Below, piece after piece: positions 44,755-55,076 of a stretch of 64,000 nucleotides of DNA (positions are counted from its first letter, which is position 1; each line of letters begins with the position of its first letter). The position numbers were made by a program, and so were the translations under genes. The notes under the pieces were generated by a model, which saw only the letters and a list, made by a program, of their open reading frames with translations, was not told the origin of the DNA and did no database searches. This DNA comes from an uncultured Moraxella sp. (GTDB lineage Bacteria > Pseudomonadota > Gammaproteobacteria > Pseudomonadales > Moraxellaceae): positions 62,001-126,000 of the forward strand of contig NZ_CAMCBS010000001.1 in the NCBI RefSeq assembly GCF_945873075.1. The letters run 5' to 3'.

Positions 44755-47607
44755 ATGACAAACAGTAAAGAGACGGTGGCGTTTTTAAACACCGAATTGG
44801 CGGCAGACAGTGCAGCCTATGTCGAAGCACTGTATGAACAATATTTAGAAGATAATAACAGTGTCAGCACCGAGTGGCAAACCTACTTTGCCAACTATCA
44901 GCAGCCGACTGATGCACCGCACAATGCCATCAAAGAGCAGTTCTTGCTTTTGGCACGCAACCAAACCAATGCACCACGAGCAGCAGCTCAGTCTTCTGGT
45001 GACACCAATCCAAAATTGATGGCAGTACAGCAGCTGATCTCATCGTATCGCCGCCGTGGTCATCGCATGGCGAACCTAGATCCGCTAGGGCTACAAGATC
45101 GCCCACAGCTAGAAGAGCTGACTTTGGCGTATCATGGTCTGTCTGAAGCCGACCTTAATACAACTTTCCCAACCAATGATCTTGCCATCGGCAAAGACAG
45201 CGCAACGCTGCGTGAGATCATTGAGATCCTAGAGCGTATCTATTGCAGCAGCATCGGCTATGAGTACATGCATGTATTCACCGCCACCGAAAAACGCTGG
45301 TTTGAGAATTATATCGAATCAAATCAAGGTCATATCACCTTTGACAAAGCCAAAAAACTAGAAATCCTAGAGCGCCTAACCGCAGCTGAAGGTCTAGAAA
45401 AATACCTAGCTCGTAAATACACAGGCGTGAAGCGTTTTGGTCTAGAAGGTGGCGAAAGCTTTATCCCTGCGATGCATGAGATGGTACAGCGTGCTGGTGG
45501 CTATGGCTCAAAAGAAGTCGTCATCGGTATGGCACACCGTGGCCGTTTGAACCTACTTGTCAATATCTTGGGTAAAAATCCAAGCGATTTGTTTGATGAA
45601 TTTGATGGCAAAGTACAGCCAGCGGTTGGTTCAGGCGACGTCAAATACCACAATGGTTTTTCATCAAACGTGATGACACCGGGCGGTGAGATGCACTTGG
45701 CATTGGCATTCAACCCATCACATCTAGAGATTGTCTCGCCAGTGCTACTAGGTTCAGTGCGCGCTCGTCAAGCTCGTCGCTCAGACAAGTACGGCTATGA
45801 GATTGACAACAGCACCGTTATGCCAATCGTGGTGCATGGTGATGCTGCCTTTGCAGGTCAGGGCGTGAACCAAGAAACTTTCCAAATGTCACAAACTCGT
45901 GCCTACAAGACAGGTGGTACGGTTCATGTGGTTATCAATAACCAAGTAGGCTTTACCACATCACGTCCAGAAGATGCTCGCTCAACCGAGTACTGTACTG
46001 ATGTTGCCAAGATGGTTCATGCACCGATTATCCATGTCAATGGTGATGACCCTGAAGCGGTGGTATTCGCTTCTCAATTGGCGGTGGATTATCGCCGTGA
46101 ATTTGGCAAAGATATCGTGATTGATATCGTCTGCTATCGCCGTAACGGTCATAACGAATCAGATGAGCCATCAGCCACACAGCCGCTGATGTATGCTGTT
46201 ATCAAAAAACTACCAACCACTCGCACGCAGTATGCGGACAAGCTTGTTGCAGCAGGCGTGATTAGTGCCGAAGAAAATGCCAAGTACGAAGACGACTACC
46301 GTGTCGCTCTAGACAATGGTCAAAATGTCGCAAGTGGCTGGGTCAGTGAGCCAAATACCGAATTGTTCGTGGATTGGAAACCTTATCTAGGTCATAAGCT
46401 AGAAGATGACTGGGAAACTGGCGTTGATATCAATAAGCTAAAAGCTTATGGCGAAGCAATGGCAAAAATCCCAGAAGGCTTCACCCTACAGCGTCAAGTG
46501 GCAAAAGTCGTGGAACAGCGTCTAGCCATGCAAACCGGTCAAGAGCCACTGAACTGGGGTGCTGCTGAGACTTTGGCTTATGCTAGCCTTGCAGACGAAG
46601 GCTCATTGGTGCGTATCACCGGTGAAGACGTCGGTCGTGGTACATTCTCACATCGTCATAGTGAGCTGTACAACATGAATGACGGCAGTATGTACATTCC
46701 GCTACAGCACATTTCACCAACCCAAGCACGATTTGCGACTTATAACTCGCTACTATCAGAAGAAGCGGTGCTTGCCTTTGAATATGGCTATGCGACCACA
46801 GTGCCAAATTCATTGATTATTTGGGAAGCGCAGTTCGGTGACTTCGTGAACGGTGCGCAGGTGGTGATTGACCAATTCATCTCATCAGGCGAAACCAAAT
46901 GGCAGCGTCTGTGCGGTCTAACGATGTTATTGCCACACGGCTTTGAAGGTCAAGGCCCTGAGCACTCATCAGCCCGCCTAGAGCGTTTCTTGCAACTGTG
47001 TGCCGAAGAAAATATGCAAGTCATCACACCGACGACACCTGCGCAGATTTTCCACGCATTGCGTCGCCAAGTGGTTCGCCCAGTGCGTAAGCCATTGATT
47101 GTGATGTCACCAAAGAGCTTGCTACGCCATCCGCTAGCGACTTCTGAGCTGTCAGAATTGGCAACAGGTAAGTTTGAGACAGTATTGCCAGAGATCGATA
47201 CCATCGACAACAGCAAAGTGACTCGCTTGGTACTGTGTGGCGGTAAAGTGTACTACGATCTACTTGATCAACGCCGTAAGCTGGGTCAAGAGCATATCGC
47301 CATCGTGCGTATCGAACAGCTATATCCGCTACCAGAAGCACGCATTCTAGAAGAGATTGCAAAATATCCAAAGCTAGAAGAAATCATCTGGTCACAAGAA
47401 GAGCCATTGAACCAAGGTGCGTGGTACTACCTAGCGCCAGAGCTATATCGTATCGTGGTGCCTGTGCCAACCAAAGCGAAAATCATCGCACCATCTGCTC
47501 GCCCAGCGGCAGCTGCACCGGCGACTGGTTCACCGAAGATGCACGCAGAACAACAAAAAGCCCTAGTCGCCCAAGCGCTTGGCGTTACTGTTGATGAGCT
47601 ACAATAA
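44755..47607 (+). CDS. sucA: 2-Oxoglutarate dehydrogenase E1 component SucA
   Basis: Thiamine-diphosphate decarboxylase of the 2-oxoglutarate dehydrogenase complex in the TCA cycle. The 950 residues show the N-terminal E2-binding segment (YVEALYEQYLEDNNSVSTEWQ), RRRGHRMANLDPLG, GMAHRGRLNLLVNILGK, the ThDP-binding HGDAAFAGQGVNQETFQMSQ with NNQVGFTTS, YRRNGHNESDEPSATQPLMY and LPHGFEGQGPEHSSARLER. The start MTNSKETVAFLN is clear. It is the first gene of sucA-sucB-lpd. The preceding sdh genes are 42 kb away rather than adjacent. Confidence 0.98.
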   Translation: MTNSKETVAFLNTELAADSAAYVEALYEQYLEDNNSVSTEWQTYFANYQQPTDAPHNAIKEQFLLLARNQTNAPRAAAQSSGDTNPKLMAVQQLISSYRRRGHRMANLDPLGLQDRPQLEELTLAYHGLSEADLNTTFPTNDLAIGKDSATLREIIEILERIYCSSIGYEYMHVFTATEKRWFENYIESNQGHITFDKAKKLEILERLTAAEGLEKYLARKYTGVKRFGLEGGESFIPAMHEMVQRAGGYGSKEVVIGMAHRGRLNLLVNILGKNPSDLFDEFDGKVQPAVGSGDVKYHNGFSSNVMTPGGEMHLALAFNPSHLEIVSPVLLGSVRARQARRSDKYGYEIDNSTVMPIVVHGDAAFAGQGVNQETFQMSQTRAYKTGGTVHVVINNQVGFTTSRPEDARSTEYCTDVAKMVHAPIIHVNGDDPEAVVFASQLAVDYRREFGKDIVIDIVCYRRNGHNESDEPSATQPLMYAVIKKLPTTRTQYADKLVAAGVISAEENAKYEDDYRVALDNGQNVASGWVSEPNTELFVDWKPYLGHKLEDDWETGVDINKLKAYGEAMAKIPEGFTLQRQVAKVVEQRLAMQTGQEPLNWGAAETLAYASLADEGSLVRITGEDVGRGTFSHRHSELYNMNDGSMYIPLQHISPTQARFATYNSLLSEEAVLAFEYGYATTVPNSLIIWEAQFGDFVNGAQVVIDQFISSGETKWQRLCGLTMLLPHGFEGQGPEHSSARLERFLQLCAEENMQVITPTTPAQIFHALRRQVVRPVRKPLIVMSPKSLLRHPLATSELSELATGKFETVLPEIDTIDNSKVTRLVLCGGKVYYDLLDQRRKLGQEHIAIVRIEQLYPLPEARILEEIAKYPKLEEIIWSQEEPLNQGAWYYLAPELYRIVVPVPTKAKIIAPSARPAAAAPATGSPKMHAEQQKALVAQALGVTVDELQ

Positions 47608-47615
47608 TTGATCCG

Positions 47616-47646
47616 CAGCCAAATCATTTGGCTGGTTTGGCTGTTT
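47616..47646 (+). terminator. Intercistronic hairpin between sucA and sucB
   Basis: CAGCCAAA (47616-47623) pairs with TTTGGCTG (47627-47634) and the T run comes only about 8 bases later, so it may attenuate or stabilise the mRNA rather than stop it. Confidence 0.4.
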
Positions 47647-47699
47647 TTACTTTTTAAAATTAAATTAATTGATATTTATAAACTTTTAAGGAGTTTATT

Positions 47700-48902
47700 A
47701 TGGCTGAAATCAAAGCCCCAGTATTCCCAGAATCAGTTCAAGATGGTACGATCGTTGAGTGGCACGTTGCCGAAGGCGAAGCAGTCAGCCGTGACCAGCT
47801 ATTGGCTGAAGTTGAGACTGATAAAGTTGTGCTAGAAATCGTTGCCCCTGATGATGGCGTGATCACCAGCATCGTCAAAAATGTCGATGACACTGTACTA
47901 TCAGTAGAAGTGGTTGCTATTTTTGAAGCGGGCGCAGTCGCTGCAGCACCTGCCGCTGCACCAGCTGCCGAAGAAGCACCAAAAGCAGAAGCTGCCGCAG
48001 CTGCACCAGCACCAGCATCAACTGGCGCTGAAGGTGACTTCAAAGACCAAAGCCCAGCCGTACGCAAAGCTGCCAAAGAAACTGGCGTAAACCCTGCTGA
48101 TGTCCAAGGCTCAGGCCGTGGCGGTCGTGTGACCAAAGCAGACATGGTGAACCCAACGCTAAAAGGCGACAATGGCCAAGTCATCGCAACTGCAGTAGGT
48201 CAGCGTATCGAAAAACGCGAGCCAATGACTCGTCTGCGTAAGCGTATCGCTGAGCGTCTATTGTCAGCAACCCAAGAAACTGCAATGCTGACCACGTTCA
48301 ACGAAGTGAACATGAAGCCATTGATGGATCTGCGTGCCAAGTACAAAGATCGTTTCGAAAAACGCCACGGCGTAAAACTTGGCTTTATGTCACTATTTGT
48401 AAAAGCAGCGACCGAAGCCCTAAAACGCTTCCCAGCGGTGAACGCATCAATCGATGGCAACGACATCATCTATCATGGCTACTATGATGTGGGCGTGGCA
48501 GTATCTTCTGATCGTGGCTTGGTTGTGCCTGTACTGCGTGATACTGACAACATGAGCATGGCTGATGTGGAAGCGGGTATCCGTGACTATGCGATCAAAG
48601 CTCGTGAAGGCAAGCTATCTATCGAAGAGATGACTGGCGGTACATTCACCATCACCAACGGCGGTGTCTTTGGTTCGCTACTATCAACCCCAATCATCAA
48701 CCCACCACAAACTGCGATTCTAGGCATGCACGCCATCAACGAGCGCCCAATGGCGGTCAATGGTGAAGTGGTGATTCTACCGATGATGTATCTTGCGCTA
48801 TCTTATGACCATCGCCTAATCGATGGTAAAGAAGCGGTACAGTTCCTAGTAACTATCAAGGAGCTGATCGAAGATCCACAAATGCTACTACTAGACCTAT
48901 AA
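47700..48902 (+). CDS. sucB: Dihydrolipoyl succinyltransferase E2 component SucB
   Basis: Transfers the succinyl group to CoA. Residues 1-78 are the lipoyl domain, with the lipoylated K42 in [11 protein letters not shown]. An Ala/Pro/Glu-rich hinge follows, then the E3-binding domain ([31 protein letters not shown]). The catalytic domain ends in [17 protein letters not shown] with H371 and D375. The 400 residues are normal. AAGGAG sits upstream of the ATG. Confidence 0.98.
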   Translation: MAEIKAPVFPESVQDGTIVEWHVAEGEAVSRDQLLAEVETDKVVLEIVAPDDGVITSIVKNVDDTVLSVEVVAIFEAGAVAAAPAAAPAAEEAPKAEAAAAAPAPASTGAEGDFKDQSPAVRKAAKETGVNPADVQGSGRGGRVTKADMVNPTLKGDNGQVIATAVGQRIEKREPMTRLRKRIAERLLSATQETAMLTTFNEVNMKPLMDLRAKYKDRFEKRHGVKLGFMSLFVKAATEALKRFPAVNASIDGNDIIYHGYYDVGVAVSSDRGLVVPVLRDTDNMSMADVEAGIRDYAIKAREGKLSIEEMTGGTFTITNGGVFGSLLSTPIINPPQTAILGMHAINERPMAVNGEVVILPMMYLALSYDHRLIDGKEAVQFLVTIKELIEDPQMLLLDL

Positions 48903-48970
48903 TGTCTGTAGCATGATTCACACAAAGGATTGTCGGCTGATGGCTTGGCAATTCTTTGTCCATTTTATAA

Positions 48971-50440
<1,470 letters not shown>

Positions 50441-50473
50441 TCAATAAACTGATTGATTTAACTTAAGTTTGAT

Positions 50474-50510
50474 ACACCCCAAAAGTTTTGCGCTTTTGGG
50501 GTGTTTTTTG
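50474..50510 (+). terminator. Intrinsic terminator of sucAB-lpd
   Basis: ACACCCCAAAAG (50474-50485) pairs with CTTTTGGGGTGT (50493-50504), followed by six T. The right arm is identical to the right arm of the hairpin at the other end of the defence-like module (57240-57251). Confidence 0.92.
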
Positions 50511-50562
50511 TGGCAAAATAACACAAAATCTAGCACCCATCGATGACAGGAGTATCGATCAG

Positions 50563-51543
50563 ATGGCGACAAAAGCACGCAAATCCAATAAGCAAGGGGC
50601 GGTTTACCTGCTTGAAATGCTTAAGAAAATTCCCAAACAGCCCAAAAGCATCAGCAGTAGCGAGCTACATCATGCACTGACGGCACAGGGCTACACACTC
50701 AGCCTGCGTACGCTGCAGCGGGATCTACAGTCATTGTGCGATGCATTTGGGATTATTTGTGATGATCGTCAGACACCTTATCGCTATCAGTGGTCGGCGC
50801 AGTCTTCTGGCGTGAGCATTTCGCAGATGAATGACCAAGAAGCGTTGCTACTGCAATTGGCATATCAGCATCTTAAGCATTTTTTGCCAAATTCTGCCAA
50901 GACATCGCTGGAATCTCTCTTTGCGCAAGCAGGTTATGAGCTGTATCATCGGGATGCGACCGATGATCATGCCAAAGCATGGATGAAAAAAGTTGCCATT
51001 GCGCCGATGGCTCAGCCATTATTACCCCCTGTGATTTTGCCTGAAGTGCTCGATGCCATCAGTACAGCTTTGTATGACAATCGATATTTGACCATCAGAT
51101 ATGCCAACCAAACTCAGCGTCGCCACAATCTTAGCAGTGAATACAGCATCAAGCCTTTGGCGCTCGTGCAACAAGGGAGTAATCTGTATCTGGTCGCACA
51201 GTTTGATGGCTTTGATGATATTCGTCATTTGGCACTGCATCGCTGTCAGGCAGCAGCTGTGTCGTCGCTGACATTTGAGTATCCGAGTAGGTTTGATTTA
51301 TCGGATTATATCAATCAGCAGGCGGGTTTTGGTTTTGGGCGAGAGCGGATTTGCCTTGAGTTTTGTATTGATGCGATTGAAGGATTTCATCTGACCGAGA
51401 CGCCATTATCAGCCGATCAAGTGATACAGGCGCATGATGGCTATTATCATGTCCGCGCGACCGTGATGGATAGTGATATGCTAGATCGCTGGCTCAATGG
51501 CTTTGGCGAGAGCGTGTGGCAGGTGAAAAAGACGAAGGCGTGA
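50563..51543 (+). CDS. WYL-domain transcriptional regulator (BrxR/CapW-like)
   Basis: A 326-residue regulator. Residues about 15-75 form a winged helix (VYLLEMLKKIPKQPKSISSS, YTLSLRTLQRDLQSLCDAFG). Residues about 165-240 are the WYL domain (YLTIRYANQTQRRHNLSSEY, IKPLALVQQGSNLYLVAQFD, IRHLALHRC), in which the W of the WYL triad is replaced by L (NLYLVA). A C-terminal WCX-like domain follows. WYL proteins commonly repress defence operons and sense nucleic acid or nucleotides. The ATG at 50563 has AGGAG upstream; the in-frame extension overlaps the lpd terminator. The stop is 3 bases before a palindrome that is repeated before the AAA+ gene. Confidence 0.85.
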   Translation: MATKARKSNKQGAVYLLEMLKKIPKQPKSISSSELHHALTAQGYTLSLRTLQRDLQSLCDAFGIICDDRQTPYRYQWSAQSSGVSISQMNDQEALLLQLAYQHLKHFLPNSAKTSLESLFAQAGYELYHRDATDDHAKAWMKKVAIAPMAQPLLPPVILPEVLDAISTALYDNRYLTIRYANQTQRRHNLSSEYSIKPLALVQQGSNLYLVAQFDGFDDIRHLALHRCQAAAVSSLTFEYPSRFDLSDYINQQAGFGFGRERICLEFCIDAIEGFHLTETPLSADQVIQAHDGYYHVRATVMDSDMLDRWLNGFGESVWQVKKTKA

Positions 51544-51546
51544 TGC

Positions 51547-51563
51547 GCGACACAGATTGTCGC
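51547..51563 (+). promoter_or_regulatory. Operator palindrome 1, upstream of the DUF262 pair
   Basis: GCGACACAGATTGTCGC: perfect arms GCGACA and TGTCGC with a 5-base spacer, 40 bases before the DUF262 start. TTGTCG inside the palindrome followed 17 bases later by GATAAA (51580-51585) could be the promoter, so binding would block it. Confidence 0.7.
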
Positions 51564-51603
51564 CAAATCGTGTTATCATGATAAAAAATAGCAGGAGAGT
51601 GTT

Positions 51604-52947
51604 ATGAGTACGACAGGTTCAGATCCAAAATTGGATGTCTATAAGATCAATGAAGTGTATAAAAAAGGTCTATCCATCCCTGATTATCAGCGGCCGTATA
51701 AGTGGCGTGTGGAGAATGTACGCCAGCTACTTGATGACCTAAATCATCATTGTATCAATCAACCAAACAGCACCTATCGTCTGGGTACTTTAGTGATTCA
51801 CAAAAATCAAGATAAATATGACATCGTTGATGGTCAGCAGCGCTTGGTGACTTTGGCGTTGATTTTGCATCGTTTGAAAGATACAAGCATTGATGCATTT
51901 TTGGAAAAAGATCAATTTGCCCACCCAATCAGCCAATATCATATCTATCATAATTATCAACTGATTAAGCAGTATCTAGGTGCATTGGATGGCAATAGTA
52001 AAACAAGCTTGCGGGAATTTATCCAAAAGCAGTGTGAGTTTGTGTGGATTGAGCTGACCAATCAAAATGAAGCGTTTCAGTTTTTTGATTCACAAAATGC
52101 TCGTGGTAAAAGCCTTGCGCCGTATGATTTGCTCAAAGCGTATCATCTGCGAGCCATCCCATTCGATCACCCAAATAAGCTTGACTATGTCATGCGCTGG
52201 GAGCGGGCTATTGATGGTAAGCCAAGCTTAGATCAAGTCATTAGCAAGACATTGTTTTGCTTGCGTCAGTGGTCAAAATCTCGTCGGGCAGATGAGTTTA
52301 CGGTCAAGCAGCTGTCTGTGTTTAAAGGTGTGACGCTTGAAGAGCCTTATCCCTATCTCAACGCTGTGCGTGCCAATTTGGCATTATACCAAGAGCACCA
52401 AGCAAATCCATGGCGTATGGTACAGCCGTCGCCGTCGCCGTTTCAGACCACGCAGCCATTGATTGATGGTGAGTTGTTTTTTATGTATATCGACCATTAT
52501 GTGCAGATGTATCATCGGTTGTTTGATAAAGATCAAGGTGCGTTAAATGGCTATTTTTTCACCTATGGTACCAGCGAAGTCAAAAAGCAAATCAGCTATT
52601 TGGATGCGATGGATTATGATGGTTCGCATCGTACAGGTGATGGCTATTTACGCATCTTATTTTATGCGATGGTATTGATGTATTATGATAAATTTGAGAC
52701 ACATGGTTTGGATGTGGCGTTATCGCGGATTTTTAATTGGGTGTTTCAAGTGCGTCTAGACAAAGAACGAATTGATTGGGGCACGATTGAAAAAATCGTC
52801 GCTGAGCGTGATGGTTTGTTTGATGTGTTGTTGCACGCCATCCATCCTAAACAAATTGCCAATTTTATCGTGATGCCTTTATCTGAGAGTAAAAGCAAAT
52901 CCGTTCAGTTAGCAGAGTATCTATCAGCACCAAAGTCGTCATCATAA
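51604..52947 (+). CDS. DUF262 protein without DUF1524 (GmrS-like)
   Basis: A 447-residue protein. The N-terminal DUF262 (ParB-like NTP-handling) domain has SIPDYQRPYKWRVENVRQLLDDL, GTLVIHKNQDKYDIVDGQQR and the core DGQQR at 76-80, then FQFFDSQNARGKSLAPYDLLKAYHLR. The C-terminal half is helical, and I cannot find the HNH/DUF1524 pattern (IEHxxP... NxxN) seen in the next gene. So it may be a non-nuclease partner. GGAG precedes the ATG; the next gene starts 11 bases after the stop. A Pro-Ser repeat (PSPSP) sits near residue 276. Confidence 0.85.
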   Translation: MSTTGSDPKLDVYKINEVYKKGLSIPDYQRPYKWRVENVRQLLDDLNHHCINQPNSTYRLGTLVIHKNQDKYDIVDGQQRLVTLALILHRLKDTSIDAFLEKDQFAHPISQYHIYHNYQLIKQYLGALDGNSKTSLREFIQKQCEFVWIELTNQNEAFQFFDSQNARGKSLAPYDLLKAYHLRAIPFDHPNKLDYVMRWERAIDGKPSLDQVISKTLFCLRQWSKSRRADEFTVKQLSVFKGVTLEEPYPYLNAVRANLALYQEHQANPWRMVQPSPSPFQTTQPLIDGELFFMYIDHYVQMYHRLFDKDQGALNGYFFTYGTSEVKKQISYLDAMDYDGSHRTGDGYLRILFYAMVLMYYDKFETHGLDVALSRIFNWVFQVRLDKERIDWGTIEKIVAERDGLFDVLLHAIHPKQIANFIVMPLSESKSKSVQLAEYLSAPKSSS

Positions 52948-52958
52948 GAGGAAAAGTT

Positions 52959-54962
52959 ATGAGTGAAGCAGTCAAATTATTAACCATCGAGCAGCTATTA
53001 AGCCAAGATCACTATCTAATCCCCGTCTATCAGCGCAACTATGCATGGGGCGGTGTTGAGATTGGGCAATTGGTTCAGGATTTGTATAAAGCGTTTGAGC
53101 AGGATAAGGACAAGGCTTATTATCTCGGTACTTTAGTGGTGCATCACCGAGCTGATGGCAGGTATGAAGTCATTGATGGTCAGCAGCGATTGACGACTTT
53201 GCATATTTTGAACAAATGTTTATCAAAGTTTGATGATGGTTGTGATTTGTATAAAATTCAATGGGATACAGAACAAACCAAGCTTGACTTTGAATCTCGT
53301 CCAGAGTCCAAGGCGCAAATCGATGATCCGGCGATAGCGATGAAAACCGATAGCAGTATCGCTTGTGGCTTTGATGAAATGTGGCAGGCATTGATGAATC
53401 TTAAAAATTTGAATGGTGCAAATATTGATTCATTTAAAAAATTTATCAATGAACAAGTTAAAATCTGCCGCACCATCGTGCCTAAAGATACAGATTTGAA
53501 CCATTATTTTGAAATCATGAACACGCGTGGCGAACAGCTTGAAAAGCATGAAATCATCAAGGCGCAGTTAATGGGTAAATTAGACCAAAAAGACCAAAAA
53601 GACCAAAAAGCATTTGCGATGATTTGGGATGCCTGTTCGGATATGAGTCGCTTTGCGGTATCGGGCTTGCCGACAGTCATACGAGCAGAATTTTTTGTGG
53701 ATGAATTGCCCAATCGCCTAGAGCAGGATTTTGACTTGGACAAGTTTAAGCAGTCACTGATTAAAAAAAGGGTAGAAGAATTAGAGTCTGAAAAATTAGC
53801 AACTGAAGAGTTTGAGACAAGAAAAGCTAAGATTGAACAAGATCTTGAAACTGGCGAATTAGAAGACGGTCTTTCTATCCGTGATATTATTGGCAAATCA
53901 ATCAACAAACCCAAAGATGATAATCATACCGATGATGGCAAATACCAATCGGTGATTGATTTTCCAAACTTTTTATTGCATGTACTAAAAGTGCAAGAAA
54001 AGGAAGCAGAAAAAGAAAAAATCAGCTTGGATGATGAGTCATTGCTGACAGCATTTGAATCTTTGAAGGATGCAGATGCGGTTAAGCGATTTGCGATGGA
54101 TTTGTTAAAATGCCGTTTGTTGTTTGATTATTATGTGATCAAGCAGGACAACCGCAAGGCAAATGATGGCACGGATGTCAAGTGGGCGATCTTACAGCCC
54201 AAGCTAAGTAATAATAGTATCTATGCCAAAAATACTTTTCAAACCAATGTGGATGGGGAATCTAAATACAACGAGCATCTGGTGATGGTACAGGCGATGT
54301 TTCATGTGTCGCACTCGAGCCGCACTTATAAAACTTGGCTACAGGATATTTTGGCGTATTTGTGGAAGAATCATGCTCAGACTAAAGATGAAGATTTTGA
54401 TAAGAAGTTTCTTAATAAACTACATTGTTTGGCGTATGACTATTACCAAAAACAGCAGGACAAACTAAGCTATCCTGATGTGTCTTATTTTATGCTCAAT
54501 TATGTTGATTATTGTTTGTGGTATCAGTGGAAACAGGCTGGGCAGGATAACAAAAGTGATGAGTTTTTTAAAGGGTACGCACCAAATCAAAATTCCAATG
54601 CTAATGAGCTAAAAAAGGCTTTTGCTAAGTTTGTCTTTATGCATCGCTCATCGATTGAACATTGTTATCCACGCAATCCAGAAGATCAATCCAATCGAAA
54701 AACAACAGACGATGATTTAATAGCACTGAATCAATTGGGCAATCTGTGTTTGGTAAGTCATAGCGAAAACTCACGATTATCCAATCTGATGCCTGCTGCA
54801 AAATGCGATAAAGTCATCGCACGGCTCAATAGCGGGAAGAGTACCCAAAGTCTAAGTCAGCTGATCATGCTGATGCACAAAAACTGGGATATAAGTGCGA
54901 TTGAAAGCTATACAGGCAAATTGGAAGGATTGATCAAAGAGCAAATTGAAACCATTGTCTAA
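52959..54962 (+). CDS. DUF262-DUF1524 HNH endonuclease (GmrSD/SspE-like)
   Basis: A 667-residue protein. DUF262 at the N-terminus: YLIPVYQRNYAWGGVEIGQLVQDL and DGQQRLTTLHIL with DGQQR at 73-77, plus FEIMNTRGEQLEKHEIIKAQLMGKL. A central Lys/Glu-rich helical region follows. The C-terminal DUF1524 HNH nuclease has H568 in IEHCYPRNPED, N595 in ALNQLGNLCLVSH, and NSRLSN. In GmrSD, BrxU and SspE the same pairing cuts modified or phage DNA using NTPs. It is close to the upstream DUF262 gene (11 bases), followed by a strong terminator. A 9-base unit GACCAAAAA is repeated three times in frame (53583-53609). Confidence 0.9.
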   Translation: MSEAVKLLTIEQLLSQDHYLIPVYQRNYAWGGVEIGQLVQDLYKAFEQDKDKAYYLGTLVVHHRADGRYEVIDGQQRLTTLHILNKCLSKFDDGCDLYKIQWDTEQTKLDFESRPESKAQIDDPAIAMKTDSSIACGFDEMWQALMNLKNLNGANIDSFKKFINEQVKICRTIVPKDTDLNHYFEIMNTRGEQLEKHEIIKAQLMGKLDQKDQKDQKAFAMIWDACSDMSRFAVSGLPTVIRAEFFVDELPNRLEQDFDLDKFKQSLIKKRVEELESEKLATEEFETRKAKIEQDLETGELEDGLSIRDIIGKSINKPKDDNHTDDGKYQSVIDFPNFLLHVLKVQEKEAEKEKISLDDESLLTAFESLKDADAVKRFAMDLLKCRLLFDYYVIKQDNRKANDGTDVKWAILQPKLSNNSIYAKNTFQTNVDGESKYNEHLVMVQAMFHVSHSSRTYKTWLQDILAYLWKNHAQTKDEDFDKKFLNKLHCLAYDYYQKQQDKLSYPDVSYFMLNYVDYCLWYQWKQAGQDNKSDEFFKGYAPNQNSNANELKKAFAKFVFMHRSSIEHCYPRNPEDQSNRKTTDDDLIALNQLGNLCLVSHSENSRLSNLMPAAKCDKVIARLNSGKSTQSLSQLIMLMHKNWDISAIESYTGKLEGLIKEQIETIV

Positions 54963-54966
54963 CAGC

Positions 54967-54996
54967 AAATAACCGCCATTGTGCGGTTATTTTTTT
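54967..54996 (+). terminator. Intrinsic terminator between the DUF262 pair and the AAA+ gene
   Basis: AAATAACCGC (54967-54976) pairs with GCGGTTATTT (54983-54992), followed by T. It makes the AAA+ gene a separate transcription unit. Confidence 0.88.
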
Positions 54997-55011
54997 GTGC
55001 CATATCTGTAT

Positions 55012-55044
55012 GCGACACAAAATGTCGCACTGTGTTGTTATACT
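55012..55044 (+). promoter_or_regulatory. Operator palindrome 2 and promoter, upstream of the AAA+ gene
   Basis: GCGACACAAAATGTCGC (55012-55028) has the same arms and spacing as the palindrome at 51547; here the arms extend to 7 bases (TGCGACA/TGTCGCA). A -10 TATACT lies at 55039-55044, so the palindrome covers the -35 region. The AAA+ start follows 33 bases after the -10. Confidence 0.75.
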
Positions 55045-55076
55045 ACCATTACCCACCCGTGACAAAGGAGCGTATG

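Noticed and set aside
53583-53609. GACCAAAAA x3 repeat as a phase-variable tract
   Set aside because: The unit is 9 bases, so changes in copy number stay in frame; it merely adds Asp-Gln-Lys repeats.
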